Assembly: GCA_018365995.1 (NCBI GenBank)
Contig: JAGZIY010000008.1
Coordinates: forward strand, 1-64,000
Reading direction: 5' to 3'
DNA length: 64,000 bases
DNA from: Butyricicoccus pullicaecorum
GTDB lineage: Bacteria; Bacillota; Clostridia; Oscillospirales; Butyricicoccaceae
Shown piece after piece: positions 17,011 through 25,836 of the stretch (positions are counted from its first letter, which is position 1; every line of letters starts with the position of its first letter). A program made the translations under genes and the position numbers. The notes below the pieces were generated by a model, which did not search any database, was not told the origin of the DNA, and worked only from the letters and a program-made list of their open reading frames with translations.

Positions 17011-18054
17011 ATGTCTCTCACACTTGGCTGCCACACGGCAAAGCTCCCAATCGTTCAAGGCGGTATGGGAATTGGTATTTCGCTCTCCCGTCTGGCAGGC
17101 GCGGTCGCAAAATGCGGCGGTGTTGGTACGATATCGGGTGTTCACCCCGGTTATCGTGACCCAGAATTTGTAAAAGACCCGTTCCGTGCCAATTTACAGG
17201 CAATCGGACGGGAATTGTCCCGTGCAAGACAGATTGCTCCAGAGGGTGTCATCGGATTTAATTTCATGTCTGTCATGAACCATTATGATGCCTATGTACG
17301 CGAAGCCATCGCACAGGGCGCGGATTTCATCGTATCCGGCGCTGGACTGCCCACCGGACTTGCCAAGCTTGCGCATGGCACAAAAACTGCCATTCTCCCC
17401 ATTGTTTCCTCTGCCCGTGCCCTGCGGCTAATCGTCAAGAGTTGGCTGCGCGCGGACAAGCTGCCGGATGCCGTCGTGGTCGAAGGGCCGCTTGCAGGCG
17501 GACATCTAGGCTTCAAATATGATGATATGGTATCCGGAGATTTTCCAAGCTTAGACGACTGCCTGACCGAGGTGCTCGACTATGTGCATACATTAGAGGA
17601 AACCTATCATACAAAAATACCGGTCATTGCCGGCGGCGGTGTGCAGACACGGGCAGATGTTATGCACCTCATGCAGCTGGGCGCGTCCGGCGTACAGGTA
17701 GGCACCCGCTTTGTGGTGACTGAGGAATGTGATGCCGGTCAGGATTTCAAAAATGCCTATTTACATGCCAAGCCGGAAGATGTCCAAATTATCAAAAGCC
17801 CGGTTGGGCTGGCTGCCCGTGCACTGGACGGCAATTTACTGCGTCGGGCACAAACACAAGGTCGGATTCCCGTCACCCACTGCTATCAGTGCATGTCGCA
17901 ATGTAAGCAAAACGAAATCAAATACTGTATTTCCGAAGCACTTCTGGACGCTGTGCAAGGCCCCAATGGTCTTGTATTCTGTGGCGCCGGTGTATCTGCA
18001 ATCAAAGAACTCTCCACCGTCCCAGCGGTGATTGCAGAGCTTTTAAACGCCTAG
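17011..18054 (+). CDS. Nitronate monooxygenase family flavoprotein
   Basis: This 347-residue FMN-binding TIM barrel belongs to the 2-nitropropane dioxygenase/FabK family. It begins with PIVQGGMGIGIS. It has FMN-binding stretches VIAGGGVQTRADV and GASGVQVGTRFVVTEE, and VVEGPLAGGHLG with the family His. Nitronate oxidation is the usual call, and an enoyl-ACP reductase role (FabK) is the alternative. A cysteine cluster near the end (HCYQCMSQCKQNEIKYC) is unusual for simple nitronate oxidases and could bind a metal. ATG 17011 follows GAGGAGG. Confidence 0.82.
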   Translation: MSLTLGCHTAKLPIVQGGMGIGISLSRLAGAVAKCGGVGTISGVHPGYRDPEFVKDPFRANLQAIGRELSRARQIAPEGVIGFNFMSVMNHYDAYVREAIAQGADFIVSGAGLPTGLAKLAHGTKTAILPIVSSARALRLIVKSWLRADKLPDAVVVEGPLAGGHLGFKYDDMVSGDFPSLDDCLTEVLDYVHTLEETYHTKIPVIAGGGVQTRADVMHLMQLGASGVQVGTRFVVTEECDAGQDFKNAYLHAKPEDVQIIKSPVGLAARALDGNLLRRAQTQGRIPVTHCYQCMSQCKQNEIKYCISEALLDAVQGPNGLVFCGAGVSAIKELSTVPAVIAELLNA

Positions 18055-18166
18055 TGTTTGTCTCAAAATAAGAGAGCAAAATACACCTCCATCTTGTCGC
18101 AATGTCTAAATTTTATCACTCAGGTTTGTGCAACTCTATAAAAAATTTTTATTCACCCATTTTCAA

Positions 18167-18195
18167 TTGACAATCAGCGAAGAAAAATGTTATCC
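18167..18195 (+). promoter_or_regulatory. Promoter of the antiterminator-PTS operon
   Basis: TTGACA at 18167-18172 and TTATCC at 18190-18195 are 17 bases apart. The predicted start near 18202 leaves a short leader containing the RAT site. The preceding part of the intergenic region (18055-18166) shows nothing else. Confidence 0.6.
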
Positions 18196-18216
18196 TCATT
18201 TTAGAAAATGGCATAT

Positions 18217-18245
18217 GGCTTGTGACTAGCTGACTAGGCAAGACC
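18217..18245 (+). promoter_or_regulatory. Ribonucleic antiterminator (RAT) site
   Basis: This 29-base sequence starts GGCTTGTGAC and ends GGCAAGACC, with CTAG/CTAG pairing in the middle. It fits the RAT consensus bound by BglG/LicT/GlcT proteins. Its last three bases, ACC, are also the first three of the terminator stem, so folding of one excludes the other. Confidence 0.85.
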
Positions 18246-18297
18246 AAACTCTCTCCGAGTATTTTTATACACCGGGGTTAGTTTGGTTTTTTTATTT
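18243..18297 (+). terminator. Leader terminator controlled by the RAT site
   Basis: ACCAAACT (18243-18250) pairs with AGTTTGGT (18280-18287), followed by a T-rich run. It should stop transcription unless the antiterminator binds the RAT site. Confidence 0.82.
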
Positions 18298-18324
18298 TTA
18301 ACGAGAAGGGATGATTAAAGTGGA

Positions 18325-19257
18325 ATGTATGATTCAGGATTGACAGATACTAAGACACGATCTATGAGCAAAACATCAGAAAATCAGGGGAACTGCAATG
18401 TTTATCGCATCGTACGCGTCATTGGCAACAACTTTGTGTGCTCAGAAGATGTAAACGGACAGGAAATTATCCTCCGAGGTCTTGGTATAGGCTTTAAAAA
18501 AAACAAAGGTGACCTAATTCCTGCTGCACGCGTCGAAAAGATCTATACATTGCGTGATTCTGGACAGAGTGATCGACTCATGGAGCTGATGCAGGATCTA
18601 CCAAGCGACTATTTTGATATCAGCACGCACCTGATCGAGGCTGGCGAGCGGATTCTGGGGCGACACCTCAGCGAAAATATCTATATCACACTGACAGACC
18701 ATATTTCTTTTGCTGTTGAGCGGCTGCAAAAAGGAATCTCCTACCCCAATCAACTGCTTTGGGAGATCCGAACCTTTTACCCACAGGAATATGCACTTGG
18801 TCAGCAGGCATTGGATGTAGTGGAAAGTGTGCTGGGGATACGTTTGCCGGATGATGAAGCAGGGTTTATTGCACTACACTTTGTAAATGCAGAGTTAGAT
18901 GGTAAAATGTCTGACATGGTGCCGATCACCGAGCTGATTCGTGAAATCATTGCTGAGTCACAAGCCTACTACGGCATATGCTTTGATAAACAATCGGTTG
19001 ATTATGAGCGTTTTATACTGCACCTTAAGTTTCTCGGTCAGCGACTGTTTCAAAAGCGCTATGCCACAGAAGATGATACCGTTTTTCATAACATGATTGC
19101 AACGCATTATCCGAATGATTTCTGTTGTGCACAGCGGATCGCAGCGCATATTGCTTGTCAGTTTGGGATGCATGTTCCAATCAGTGAACAAATTTTCTTG
19201 ACTGTACATCTGCATCGGTTGTCAGTTTCAATGGGGCTTCCACAAAAAAAGGAGTAA
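18325..19257 (+). CDS. BglG/GlcT-family transcription antiterminator
   Basis: This 310-residue RNA-binding antiterminator carries an N-terminal CAT domain at about residues 24-80 (VYRIVRVIGNNFVCSEDVNGQEII). Two PRD domains follow, with His in TDHISFAVERL and ALHFVNAEL of PRD1 and HLKFLGQRLF and TVHLHRLS of PRD2. PTS phosphorylation of these sets its activity. It follows its own RAT site and precedes the EIICBA gene by 4 bases, a GlcT-ptsG type layout. The start is uncertain: the GAAGGG site is about 14 bases from ATG 18325. Confidence 0.88.
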   Translation: MYDSGLTDTKTRSMSKTSENQGNCNVYRIVRVIGNNFVCSEDVNGQEIILRGLGIGFKKNKGDLIPAARVEKIYTLRDSGQSDRLMELMQDLPSDYFDISTHLIEAGERILGRHLSENIYITLTDHISFAVERLQKGISYPNQLLWEIRTFYPQEYALGQQALDVVESVLGIRLPDDEAGFIALHFVNAELDGKMSDMVPITELIREIIAESQAYYGICFDKQSVDYERFILHLKFLGQRLFQKRYATEDDTVFHNMIATHYPNDFCCAQRIAAHIACQFGMHVPISEQIFLTVHLHRLSVSMGLPQKKE

Positions 19258-19261
19258 AAAA

Positions 19262-21334
19262 ATGAAGGATCAAGTATTTAGTATATTACAGCGCGTCGGA
19301 CGCTCGTTTATGCTTCCGATTGCCATTCTACCAGTCGCTGGTTTATTCCTCGGCATTGGCGGTTCGTTTACCAACGAAACCATGTTGCAAACCTATGGTC
19401 TCATGTCTATTATGGGCTCCGGCACCTTTATCAATGCCATTCTTCAGGTACTCAATGCCGCAGGTTCGGTTGTATTTGAGAATCTGCCGCTTATTTTTGC
19501 AATGGGTGTTGCCATTGGCATGGCAAAGCAAGAAAAAGAAGTTTCCGCACTTTCTGCTGCAATCGCATTCTTTATTATGCATGCCACAATCGGTGCAATG
19601 ATTGGTGCATTCGGTGCCCCAGATCTGTCTGGTGCAACAGCCAGTGTACTTGGCATCGAATCCCTGCAAATGGGCGTATTCGGTGGTATTCTGGTTGGTC
19701 TGGGTACTGCTGCGCTGCACAACCGTTTTTATAAGATTGAACTTCCACAAGTCCTCTCTTTCTTTAGCGGCACACGCTTTGTTCCCATTATTTCTTCCGC
19801 AGTGTATCTAATCGTTGGCATCTGTATGTACTATATCTGGCCTACGATTCAGATAGGTATCAACGCATTGGGTGGGTTTGTACTGGCTTCTGGCTATGCT
19901 GGCACATGGCTCTATGGTTTCATTGAGCGCGCACTGATCCCGTTTGGTCTGCATCATGTATTTTATATTCCCTTCTGGCAAACAGCTGTTGGCGGTACGG
20001 CAATGATTGGTGGGCAGATCATTGAGGGCGCTCAAAATATCTTCTTTGCCGAGCTTGCCAACCCCAATATCGCACATTTCTCTGTCTCCGCAACCCGCTT
20101 TATGTCCGGTAAATTCCCACTTATGATTTTTGGTCTGCCGGGTGCAGCTTTTGCACTGTATCGCTGTGCAAAGCCGGAAAACCGTAAGGTCGTTGGCGGT
20201 CTGCTGTTAAGTGCCGCGCTCACCTCTATGTTGACTGGTATTACAGAACCGCTTGAATTTACTTTCCTGTTTGTCGCACCAATTATGTATGTCGTACATT
20301 GTGTATTCGCCGGCGCAGCTTATATGCTCATGCACATGTTAAATGTTGGTGTCGGACTGACATTCTCTGGTGGTCTGATTGACCTGACTCTGTTCGGTAT
20401 CATGCAAGGTAACTCCAAGACAAGCTGGCTCTGGATTCCCGTCATTGGTGTGTGCTACTTCGTGCTTTATTACTTTGTCTTTTCGTTCATGATTCGTAAG
20501 TTTGACTATAAAACGCCGGGCCGCGATGACAGCGAAGTCAAACTGTATACCCGTCAAGACCTCAATGCACGTCAGGCAGATGAGAAAGCCGCAGGCGGTA
20601 ACACTGCACTGTCCGCACAAATTACACAGGGCTTAGGCGGCAAGGACAATATCTCGGATGTTGACTGCTGCATTACCCGTCTGCGCTGTACCGTCAGGGA
20701 TAGTTCTAAGGTAGATCAGGCATTGCTTAAGGCGACCGGTGCTTCCGGTGTTCTGTGCAAGGGACAAGGCGTGCAGGTCGTTTATGGTCCTAAGGTTTCC
20801 GTCATCAAGTCCGAACTTGAAGCATATCTCTCCTCTGACGCATCCAACCATATTGCACCAACCACCACAGCATCCCCTGCCACATCATTTACAGTATACA
20901 GTCCGTTTGCCGGTCAAGTCGTGCCGCTTGAACAAGTACCTGATGATGTATTCTCTCAGAAAATGGTAGGCGATGGCTTTGCCGTTATTCCCGAGCAAGA
21001 TGATGTCTTTGCGCCTGTGGATGGAGTCGTAACCATGATCTTTGATACCAAGCATGCGTTCACAATCCAGACTGCTGGTGGAAGCGAAGTGCTTGTTCAT
21101 ATGGGACTGGATACCATCCGTCTAAATGGAGCACCGTTTGAGGTATACATCCAGCGGGGCGACTCCGTCAAGGTTGGTCAGCGCATCGCCAAAATGGATC
21201 GCGCTGTAATCGAAGCGGCTGGATATCAGACAATCACGCCTGTTATTTTGGCTGACCTGAACAATCTCTCAAGCCTTAAATTCAGACAGCTTGGTACAGT
21301 CAAGTCCGGAGATGCCGTTCTGGATATCAGCTAA
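19262..21334 (+). CDS. PTS transporter subunit EIICBA, glucose/GlcNAc type
   Basis: This 690-residue membrane permease imports and phosphorylates a hexose. Domains run C-B-A. EIIC, with about 10 membrane segments, spans residues 1-420 and includes GITEPLEFTFLFVAPIMY. EIIB at about 455-530 carries the phospho-cysteine in DVDCCITRLRC. EIIA at about 555-690 carries the phospho-His in VLVHMGLDTIRLNG. The family includes PtsG and NagE. The GlcT-like neighbour favours glucose, while the sialic-acid and hexosaminidase genes make N-acetylglucosamine plausible. No decisive residue was identified. Confidence 0.88.
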   Translation: MKDQVFSILQRVGRSFMLPIAILPVAGLFLGIGGSFTNETMLQTYGLMSIMGSGTFINAILQVLNAAGSVVFENLPLIFAMGVAIGMAKQEKEVSALSAAIAFFIMHATIGAMIGAFGAPDLSGATASVLGIESLQMGVFGGILVGLGTAALHNRFYKIELPQVLSFFSGTRFVPIISSAVYLIVGICMYYIWPTIQIGINALGGFVLASGYAGTWLYGFIERALIPFGLHHVFYIPFWQTAVGGTAMIGGQIIEGAQNIFFAELANPNIAHFSVSATRFMSGKFPLMIFGLPGAAFALYRCAKPENRKVVGGLLLSAALTSMLTGITEPLEFTFLFVAPIMYVVHCVFAGAAYMLMHMLNVGVGLTFSGGLIDLTLFGIMQGNSKTSWLWIPVIGVCYFVLYYFVFSFMIRKFDYKTPGRDDSEVKLYTRQDLNARQADEKAAGGNTALSAQITQGLGGKDNISDVDCCITRLRCTVRDSSKVDQALLKATGASGVLCKGQGVQVVYGPKVSVIKSELEAYLSSDASNHIAPTTTASPATSFTVYSPFAGQVVPLEQVPDDVFSQKMVGDGFAVIPEQDDVFAPVDGVVTMIFDTKHAFTIQTAGGSEVLVHMGLDTIRLNGAPFEVYIQRGDSVKVGQRIAKMDRAVIEAAGYQTITPVILADLNNLSSLKFRQLGTVKSGDAVLDIS

Positions 21335-21366
21335 ACAAGAAAAACATTCAAACCTTATATTTGCAC

Positions 21367-21403
21367 GAGGCAGCATGGCTTTTGTCGCGCTGCCTCTACT
21401 TTT
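21367..21403 (+). terminator. Terminator after the PTS gene
   Basis: GAGGCAGC at 21367-21374 pairs with GCTGCCTC at 21389-21396, followed by TACTTTTA. A second gene-free stretch follows up to the small-ORF promoter at 21555. Confidence 0.75.
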
Positions 21404-21554
21404 ACATCTTTAAAAGGTAAGCGGTAGCCGCTGACCTGCTGATTTTCCATTTACTTCCTCTATTCAGCTATTTGCACAATTATCAAGCTTATTTTTTATG
21501 CATTTCCCACAATATCTTGCCTGCGTGCTTTTTACATTATATACAAAAATACAG

Positions 21555-21582
21555 TTGCATTTTTGTGCGAATCGCCTATAAT
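21555..21582 (+). promoter_or_regulatory. Promoter of the 33-residue ORF
   Basis: TTGCAT at 21555-21560 and a consensus TATAAT at 21577-21582 are 16 bases apart, with predicted start near 21589. It lies 63 bases upstream of the small ORF. Confidence 0.75.
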
Positions 21583-21644
21583 ATAGGTAGAACAACAAAA
21601 GAGCCGCAAGGCACGAATTTGTATGAAGAAAAGGAGTTATTTTT

Positions 21645-21746
21645 ATGAATATCAAGAATTTTTTCCGCGGACTGTATGAACTCAACTACAACCTCAACCA
21701 GATGAACAATATCCGTACCTCTGCAAAAGCACGCCGCCACAAATGA
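21645..21746 (+). CDS. 33-residue small protein
   Basis: I do not recognise this gene. It encodes 33 residues beginning MNIKNFFRGLYELNYN and ending in the basic tail TSAKARRHK. It has an AAGGAG site 8 bases before ATG, a consensus promoter upstream and a strong terminator from 21792, so it forms a complete transcription unit. The start is amphipathic and aromatic, the end strongly basic, and there is no membrane segment. Asn is frequent (7 of 33). A role cannot be assigned; a small regulatory or nucleic-acid-binding protein is possible. Confidence 0.6.
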   Translation: MNIKNFFRGLYELNYNLNQMNNIRTSAKARRHK

Positions 21747-21791
21747 AGGTATATTCAGGGTTGAGCCGATACAAACTCAAAAAATGTGTAT

Positions 21792-21834
21792 AGACAGGCA
21801 AAGGTGATTTTTCAGCTTTTGCCTGTCTTTTTAT
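21792..21834. terminator. Terminator after the small ORF
   Basis: AGACAGGCAAA at 21792-21802 pairs with TTTGCCTGTCT at 21818-21828, followed by TTTTATTAT on the plus strand. The opposing minus-strand gene ends inside this hairpin. Confidence 0.85.
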
Positions 21835-22141
21835 TATACTGCTTATTCCCATTGCGCGGCTTTGGAAAATCATTTCTGCGTGCCTGTACCACTTGTTCAT
21901 ACTGGAGCCCCAATCCTTGCAGAGTCAGCAAAGCGCGAATTTTCTGTTCCAACTGCACAGCAGTATAGAGTACCATAGAGTGGATTCCCGACTGCTCTAA
22001 TTTTTCACGCTGCTCTCTTGTAACTCGGATTTGTTCCCCGCCTTTCCACAGTTCGTTGTGTAACAGGAAGGTTATGGTGCCATAAATTGTAAAAATGTCG
22101 CCAGCATCTAATTTTTTGATACGCATACGCTTCCATTCCAA
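21812..22141 (-). CDS. Hypothetical 109-residue protein
   Basis: I do not recognise this protein. It starts at ATG 22141, 5 bases after AGGA, and only 14 bases after the ketopantoate reductase-like gene, so it is probably the second gene of that operon. The first half is mixed alpha/beta (AGDIFTIYGTITFLLH) and a predicted helix with Gln/Glu/Leu follows. The tail, NGNKQYNKKTGKS, is basic and encoded within the terminator hairpin shared with the opposite strand. No known motif is visible. Confidence 0.5.
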   Translation of the reverse strand: MEWKRMRIKKLDAGDIFTIYGTITFLLHNELWKGGEQIRVTREQREKLEQSGIHSMVLYTAVQLEQKIRALLTLQGLGLQYEQVVQARRNDFPKPRNGNKQYNKKTGKS

Positions 22142-22155
22142 TCCTGCTATATGCG

Positions 22156-23103
22156 TCAGGGAGAAACCGCAAACGCACCGGCATTTTTTTGCTCCAGCAC
22201 ACGAATCATATGATAAAACAAGTCATTTATAGGGGTCGGCACACCATGATCCCGCCCCAATCTGCACAGTGTGCCTGCAAGCATTTCCACCTCTGTCGGG
22301 CGTCCTGCCTCAATATCCTGCAAGGTGGAGGGCTTGCCCCATGCTGGTACACACTTTGCCAGCGCCCGCTGCTGCACCAAATCATTTTCATTCAGGTCAA
22401 TGCCCACCGCATTGGCAACTGCAATGACCTCGCGGCATGCTGCCTCGCGAATCCAATTGGCATCGTTTCCGTCTGCATACCACGCCGCATAGGGAATCCC
22501 CAAAATTGCCGCTGATTGATTTTCGCTGATATTTCCCATATATTTGAGCCAAATATCGCGCACCATGTCCACAGGCACCTGATACCGAAGCCCTGCACGC
22601 GCAAACAAATCACACACCGGCTGCACCCTGTCGGAAATCGTCGGATTCTTGGCTTGTCCAAAGTAATATGTTCCCCTTTCCGGCGCATACGTACACACAT
22701 TGCCCTCCATCAGGACGGCACGCCGCACAAGACCATATAAAACCCTCTGCCAGCCATAAACCTCTGCCAGCATTTCCTCTGAACTGATGCCATTCAAAAA
22801 GGAAATAATCGTTGTCTGTGTGCCAACCTGATTGCGAATATCCTTGATTGCCTGCGGCAATGCGCCAAATTTCACAGCCACCAGCACAAGGTCTGCGGGC
22901 TCGGTCACGGTATCCGGTGCAATGATTTGAAACCGGCACGCCTGTCCGTTGATGACGACGCCCTCCCGTTCAAGACGCTCCCGTCTGGCACCGCCTGCAA
23001 TGATGCGAAAATTTTCGAATCCCACCGCCTGACAAAGTTCTCTTGCAATCGAGCACCCAATTGCCCCCAATCCAATCAGCGCCACCGTTCTGATTTCTCT
23101 CAT
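22156..23103 (-). CDS. Ketopantoate reductase family (ApbA/PanE) oxidoreductase
   Basis: This 315-residue NADPH-dependent enzyme of the 2-dehydropantoate 2-reductase family has the Rossmann loop ALIGLGAIGCSIA near its start. It shows VAVKFGALPQAI and the substrate-region Asn in ISFLNGISSEE, and the C-terminal helical domain contains KYMGNISENQ. PanE makes pantoate for coenzyme A, but the family also includes reductases of unknown substrate, and no other pan gene is nearby. ATG 23103 follows GGAGGAGAG; the open frame from 23163 extends beyond the fold. Confidence 0.78.
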   Translation of the reverse strand: MREIRTVALIGLGAIGCSIARELCQAVGFENFRIIAGGARRERLEREGVVINGQACRFQIIAPDTVTEPADLVLVAVKFGALPQAIKDIRNQVGTQTTIISFLNGISSEEMLAEVYGWQRVLYGLVRRAVLMEGNVCTYAPERGTYYFGQAKNPTISDRVQPVCDLFARAGLRYQVPVDMVRDIWLKYMGNISENQSAAILGIPYAAWYADGNDANWIREAACREVIAVANAVGIDLNENDLVQQRALAKCVPAWGKPSTLQDIEAGRPTEVEMLAGTLCRLGRDHGVPTPINDLFYHMIRVLEQKNAGAFAVSP

Positions 23104-23241
23104 TGTATTCTCTCCTCCTCTATGCAAAATGTATCTGCTGCTATATTCCGGGACACGGCACAAAAATCCGTACTTTTCCCAGTTCCAAACCTATGATACA
23201 ATAAATCTTAGAGAAATTCGACACATTGGAGAAAACTTACC

Positions 23242-25803
23242 ATGAAAAAAGTCGTTATCGGGATTCTTGCCCATGTAGATGCAGGAAAAACCACCCTTTC
23301 GGAGGGCTTGTTATATCTCACCGGCACCGTGCGCAGGCTGGGGCGTGTTGACCACAAGGACGCTTTTCTGGACACAAACGCCATCGAACGGGAGCGCGGC
23401 ATCACAATCTTTTCCAAGCAGGCAGTCCTCTTCCCAGCCGATGATTTTGAAATAACGCTGCTGGATACTCCGGGGCATGTAGACTTTTCCGCCGAGATGG
23501 AGCGCACCTTGCAGGTTTTGGATTACGCCATTCTGGTCATCAGCGGCACAGACGGGATTCAGGGGCACACCCTGACCCTATGGCAGCTTTTGCGCCAGCA
23601 TCGTGTCCCCACTTTTTTATTCATCAACAAAATGGATTTGTCCGGCGCTGACCACGATGCCCTCCTTGCCGATTTACAGGCGCAGCTTTCCGACGGCTGC
23701 ATTGATTTCTGCGCCCCCGCCGAGGAGGTTGCCGAAGCCCTTGCCATGACCGATGAATTTCTGCTTACGCAGTATCTTGCAGGGCAGGCGCCTGATGAAA
23801 CACAAATACAGGCAAGCATTGCCTGCCGCTCTGTGTTTCCCTGTTATTTTGGGTCTGCGCTGTCCCTAGCCGGAGTGGACAGTCTGCTGGAGGGCTTGAC
23901 CCGTTTTACAAAATCTCCCTGCTATCCGGAGCCCTTTTGTGCGCGGGTATTCAAAATTTCACGAGACGAGCAGGGCACGCGCCTCACCCATCTCAAAATC
24001 AAGGGCGGCAGTCTGTCTGTACGCGCTATGGTTTCCGGCACCACCCAAAATCAGGCATGGCAGGAAAAAATCCATCAAATCCGCATATATTCCGGCACGC
24101 GGTTTCAGACTGCCGACGGTGCACAGTCCGGCACGGTCTGCGCCGTCACTGGACTGACCCAAACCTATCCCGGACAAGCGCTGGGCGCTGAGCCTGCGGA
24201 CAATGCCGCCTTGCTTGCGCCCATTCTCAACTATCGTATTTTGCCTCCTGACGGCTGTGACAACCACACCCTGCTGTCCAAGCTGCGTCTGCTCGAGGAG
24301 GAGGACCCGCTCCTGCATGTTTTATGGAATGAGCAGCTGGACGAAATTCACGTACAGCTCATGGGACAGGTACAACTGGAGGTACTCACTCGTTTAATGG
24401 AAGAACGCTTTGGGCTTGCCGTAACCTTTGACCATGGAAACATTGTCTACAAAGAAACCATTGAAGCGCCGGTCATCGGCATTGGACATTTCGAGCCGCT
24501 GCGGCACTATGCCGAAGTGCATCTGCTTGTGGAGCCGGCGCCGCGCGGCAGCGGCATCACACTGGATACCGACTGTCCCTCCGACCTGTTAGACCCCTCT
24601 GCACAGCGGCTGATTCTCACCCATTTGGCAGAGAAAACACACTGCGGCGTGCTCACCGGCGCTCCGCTCACCGATGTCAAGATCACGCTGCTCGCCGGAC
24701 GCGCCCATGTCAAGCATACCGAGGGCGGCGACTTCCGACAGGCAACCTACCGCGCCGTGCGTCAAGGGCTTATGCAGGCAGACAGCCTGCTTTTGGAGCC
24801 TTGGTACACCTTCACCCTGCGAATTCCGCAAGGCATGGTGGGGCGCGCAATGACCGATATCCAGCGCATGAGCGGCAGCTTCACCCCGCCTGAGATGCAG
24901 GGTGCATTTGCGGTGCTGTCCGGCGAAGCCCCTGCCGCATCGATGCGCGGGTATGCGGCAGAAGTGACTGCCTACTCAAACGGACGCGGGCAGCTCTCGT
25001 GCACGGTTGCCGGATATCGTGCATGTCATGATGCACAGGCAGTGATTGCACAAAGCGGTTACGACCCCGAGCGTGACCTGCAAAATCCGCCGGACTCGGT
25101 ATTCTGCGCACACGGCGCGGGCTACACTGTAAAATGGAATGAAGTCCCCGCACATGCGCACGTAGATTCCGGACGGTTCCTGCAAGCCAGCCAACCCGAA
25201 CCCGCTCCGCAGCGGGCAGCCGTCTGGTCTGGCGGCAGTGGTTTAGATGCCGAACTGGAAGAAATCTTTGTCCGCACCTATGGCCCCATCAAAAACCGTG
25301 GTATGGACGCTTTCCGGCAAAGCCAAAAACGCACCATGCCGCCCGCTGTCGATTCCCTGTCACGTGTCAAACCAGACGATTACCTGCTGGTAGACGGCTA
25401 CAATATTATTTTTGCATGGGACGAACTCAAGGCGCTCGCCGCAGAGGATCTGGACGCGGCGCGTTCGGCACTGATCCACGCGCTGAGCAACTATCAGGGT
25501 GTCAAGCATTGCCGTCTCATTCTGGTGTTCGATGCCTACCGTGTCAAGGACAACCCCGGCTCAGTCGAAAAACTGCATGGTATCCATGTCGTGTACACCA
25601 AAACCGCCGAGACTGCTGATATGTACATTGAAAAGGCGTCCTATGACCTGTCCCGCGCACATCGGGTCAAAGTTGCAACCTCGGACGGTCTGGAACAGGC
25701 AATCATTTTAGGGCATGGCGCAGAGCGCATCTCTGCAAACGACTTATATTGGGAGGTGCAGCAGGCAAACCAACAAATTCAGGATTTTCTGAAAAGCACC
25801 TAA
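23242..25803 (+). CDS. EF-G/Tet(M)-like GTPase fused to a Rae1/YacP NYN nuclease domain
   Basis: This 853-residue fusion has residues 1 to about 650 like the Tet(M)/EF-G translational GTPases. The P-loop is AHVDAGKTTLSEG, with G2 at RGITIF, G3 DTPGHVDF, G4 NKMDLSG and EF-G-type domains III-V after about 300. Residues about 690-853 form a NYN/PIN-like domain (YLLVDGYNIIFAW, LILVFDAYRV, and acidic ATSDGLEQ) like YacP/Rae1, a ribosome-dependent mRNA endonuclease. The combination suggests an A-site GTPase delivering a nuclease to ribosomes. A tetracycline-protection role is possible but not shown. ATG 23242 follows GGAG. Confidence 0.87.
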   Translation: MKKVVIGILAHVDAGKTTLSEGLLYLTGTVRRLGRVDHKDAFLDTNAIERERGITIFSKQAVLFPADDFEITLLDTPGHVDFSAEMERTLQVLDYAILVISGTDGIQGHTLTLWQLLRQHRVPTFLFINKMDLSGADHDALLADLQAQLSDGCIDFCAPAEEVAEALAMTDEFLLTQYLAGQAPDETQIQASIACRSVFPCYFGSALSLAGVDSLLEGLTRFTKSPCYPEPFCARVFKISRDEQGTRLTHLKIKGGSLSVRAMVSGTTQNQAWQEKIHQIRIYSGTRFQTADGAQSGTVCAVTGLTQTYPGQALGAEPADNAALLAPILNYRILPPDGCDNHTLLSKLRLLEEEDPLLHVLWNEQLDEIHVQLMGQVQLEVLTRLMEERFGLAVTFDHGNIVYKETIEAPVIGIGHFEPLRHYAEVHLLVEPAPRGSGITLDTDCPSDLLDPSAQRLILTHLAEKTHCGVLTGAPLTDVKITLLAGRAHVKHTEGGDFRQATYRAVRQGLMQADSLLLEPWYTFTLRIPQGMVGRAMTDIQRMSGSFTPPEMQGAFAVLSGEAPAASMRGYAAEVTAYSNGRGQLSCTVAGYRACHDAQAVIAQSGYDPERDLQNPPDSVFCAHGAGYTVKWNEVPAHAHVDSGRFLQASQPEPAPQRAAVWSGGSGLDAELEEIFVRTYGPIKNRGMDAFRQSQKRTMPPAVDSLSRVKPDDYLLVDGYNIIFAWDELKALAAEDLDAARSALIHALSNYQGVKHCRLILVFDAYRVKDNPGSVEKLHGIHVVYTKTAETADMYIEKASYDLSRAHRVKVATSDGLEQAIILGHGAERISANDLYWEVQQANQQIQDFLKST

Positions 25804-25804
25804 C

Positions 25805-25832
25805 AAAAGAGACCGGCAAGCCGGTCTCTTTT
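25805..25832. terminator. Bidirectional terminator
   Basis: AAAAGAGACCGG at 25805-25816 pairs with CCGGTCTCTTTT at 25821-25832 around a 4-base loop, between the converging GTPase and chemoreceptor genes. T-runs exist on both strands. Confidence 0.9.
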
Positions 25833-25836
25833 ATTC

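Noticed and set aside
23242..25803. Simple tetracycline-resistance gene
   Set aside because: The GTPase motifs resemble Tet(M), but the added Rae1-like nuclease domain and chromosomal setting make a plain resistance call too narrow.
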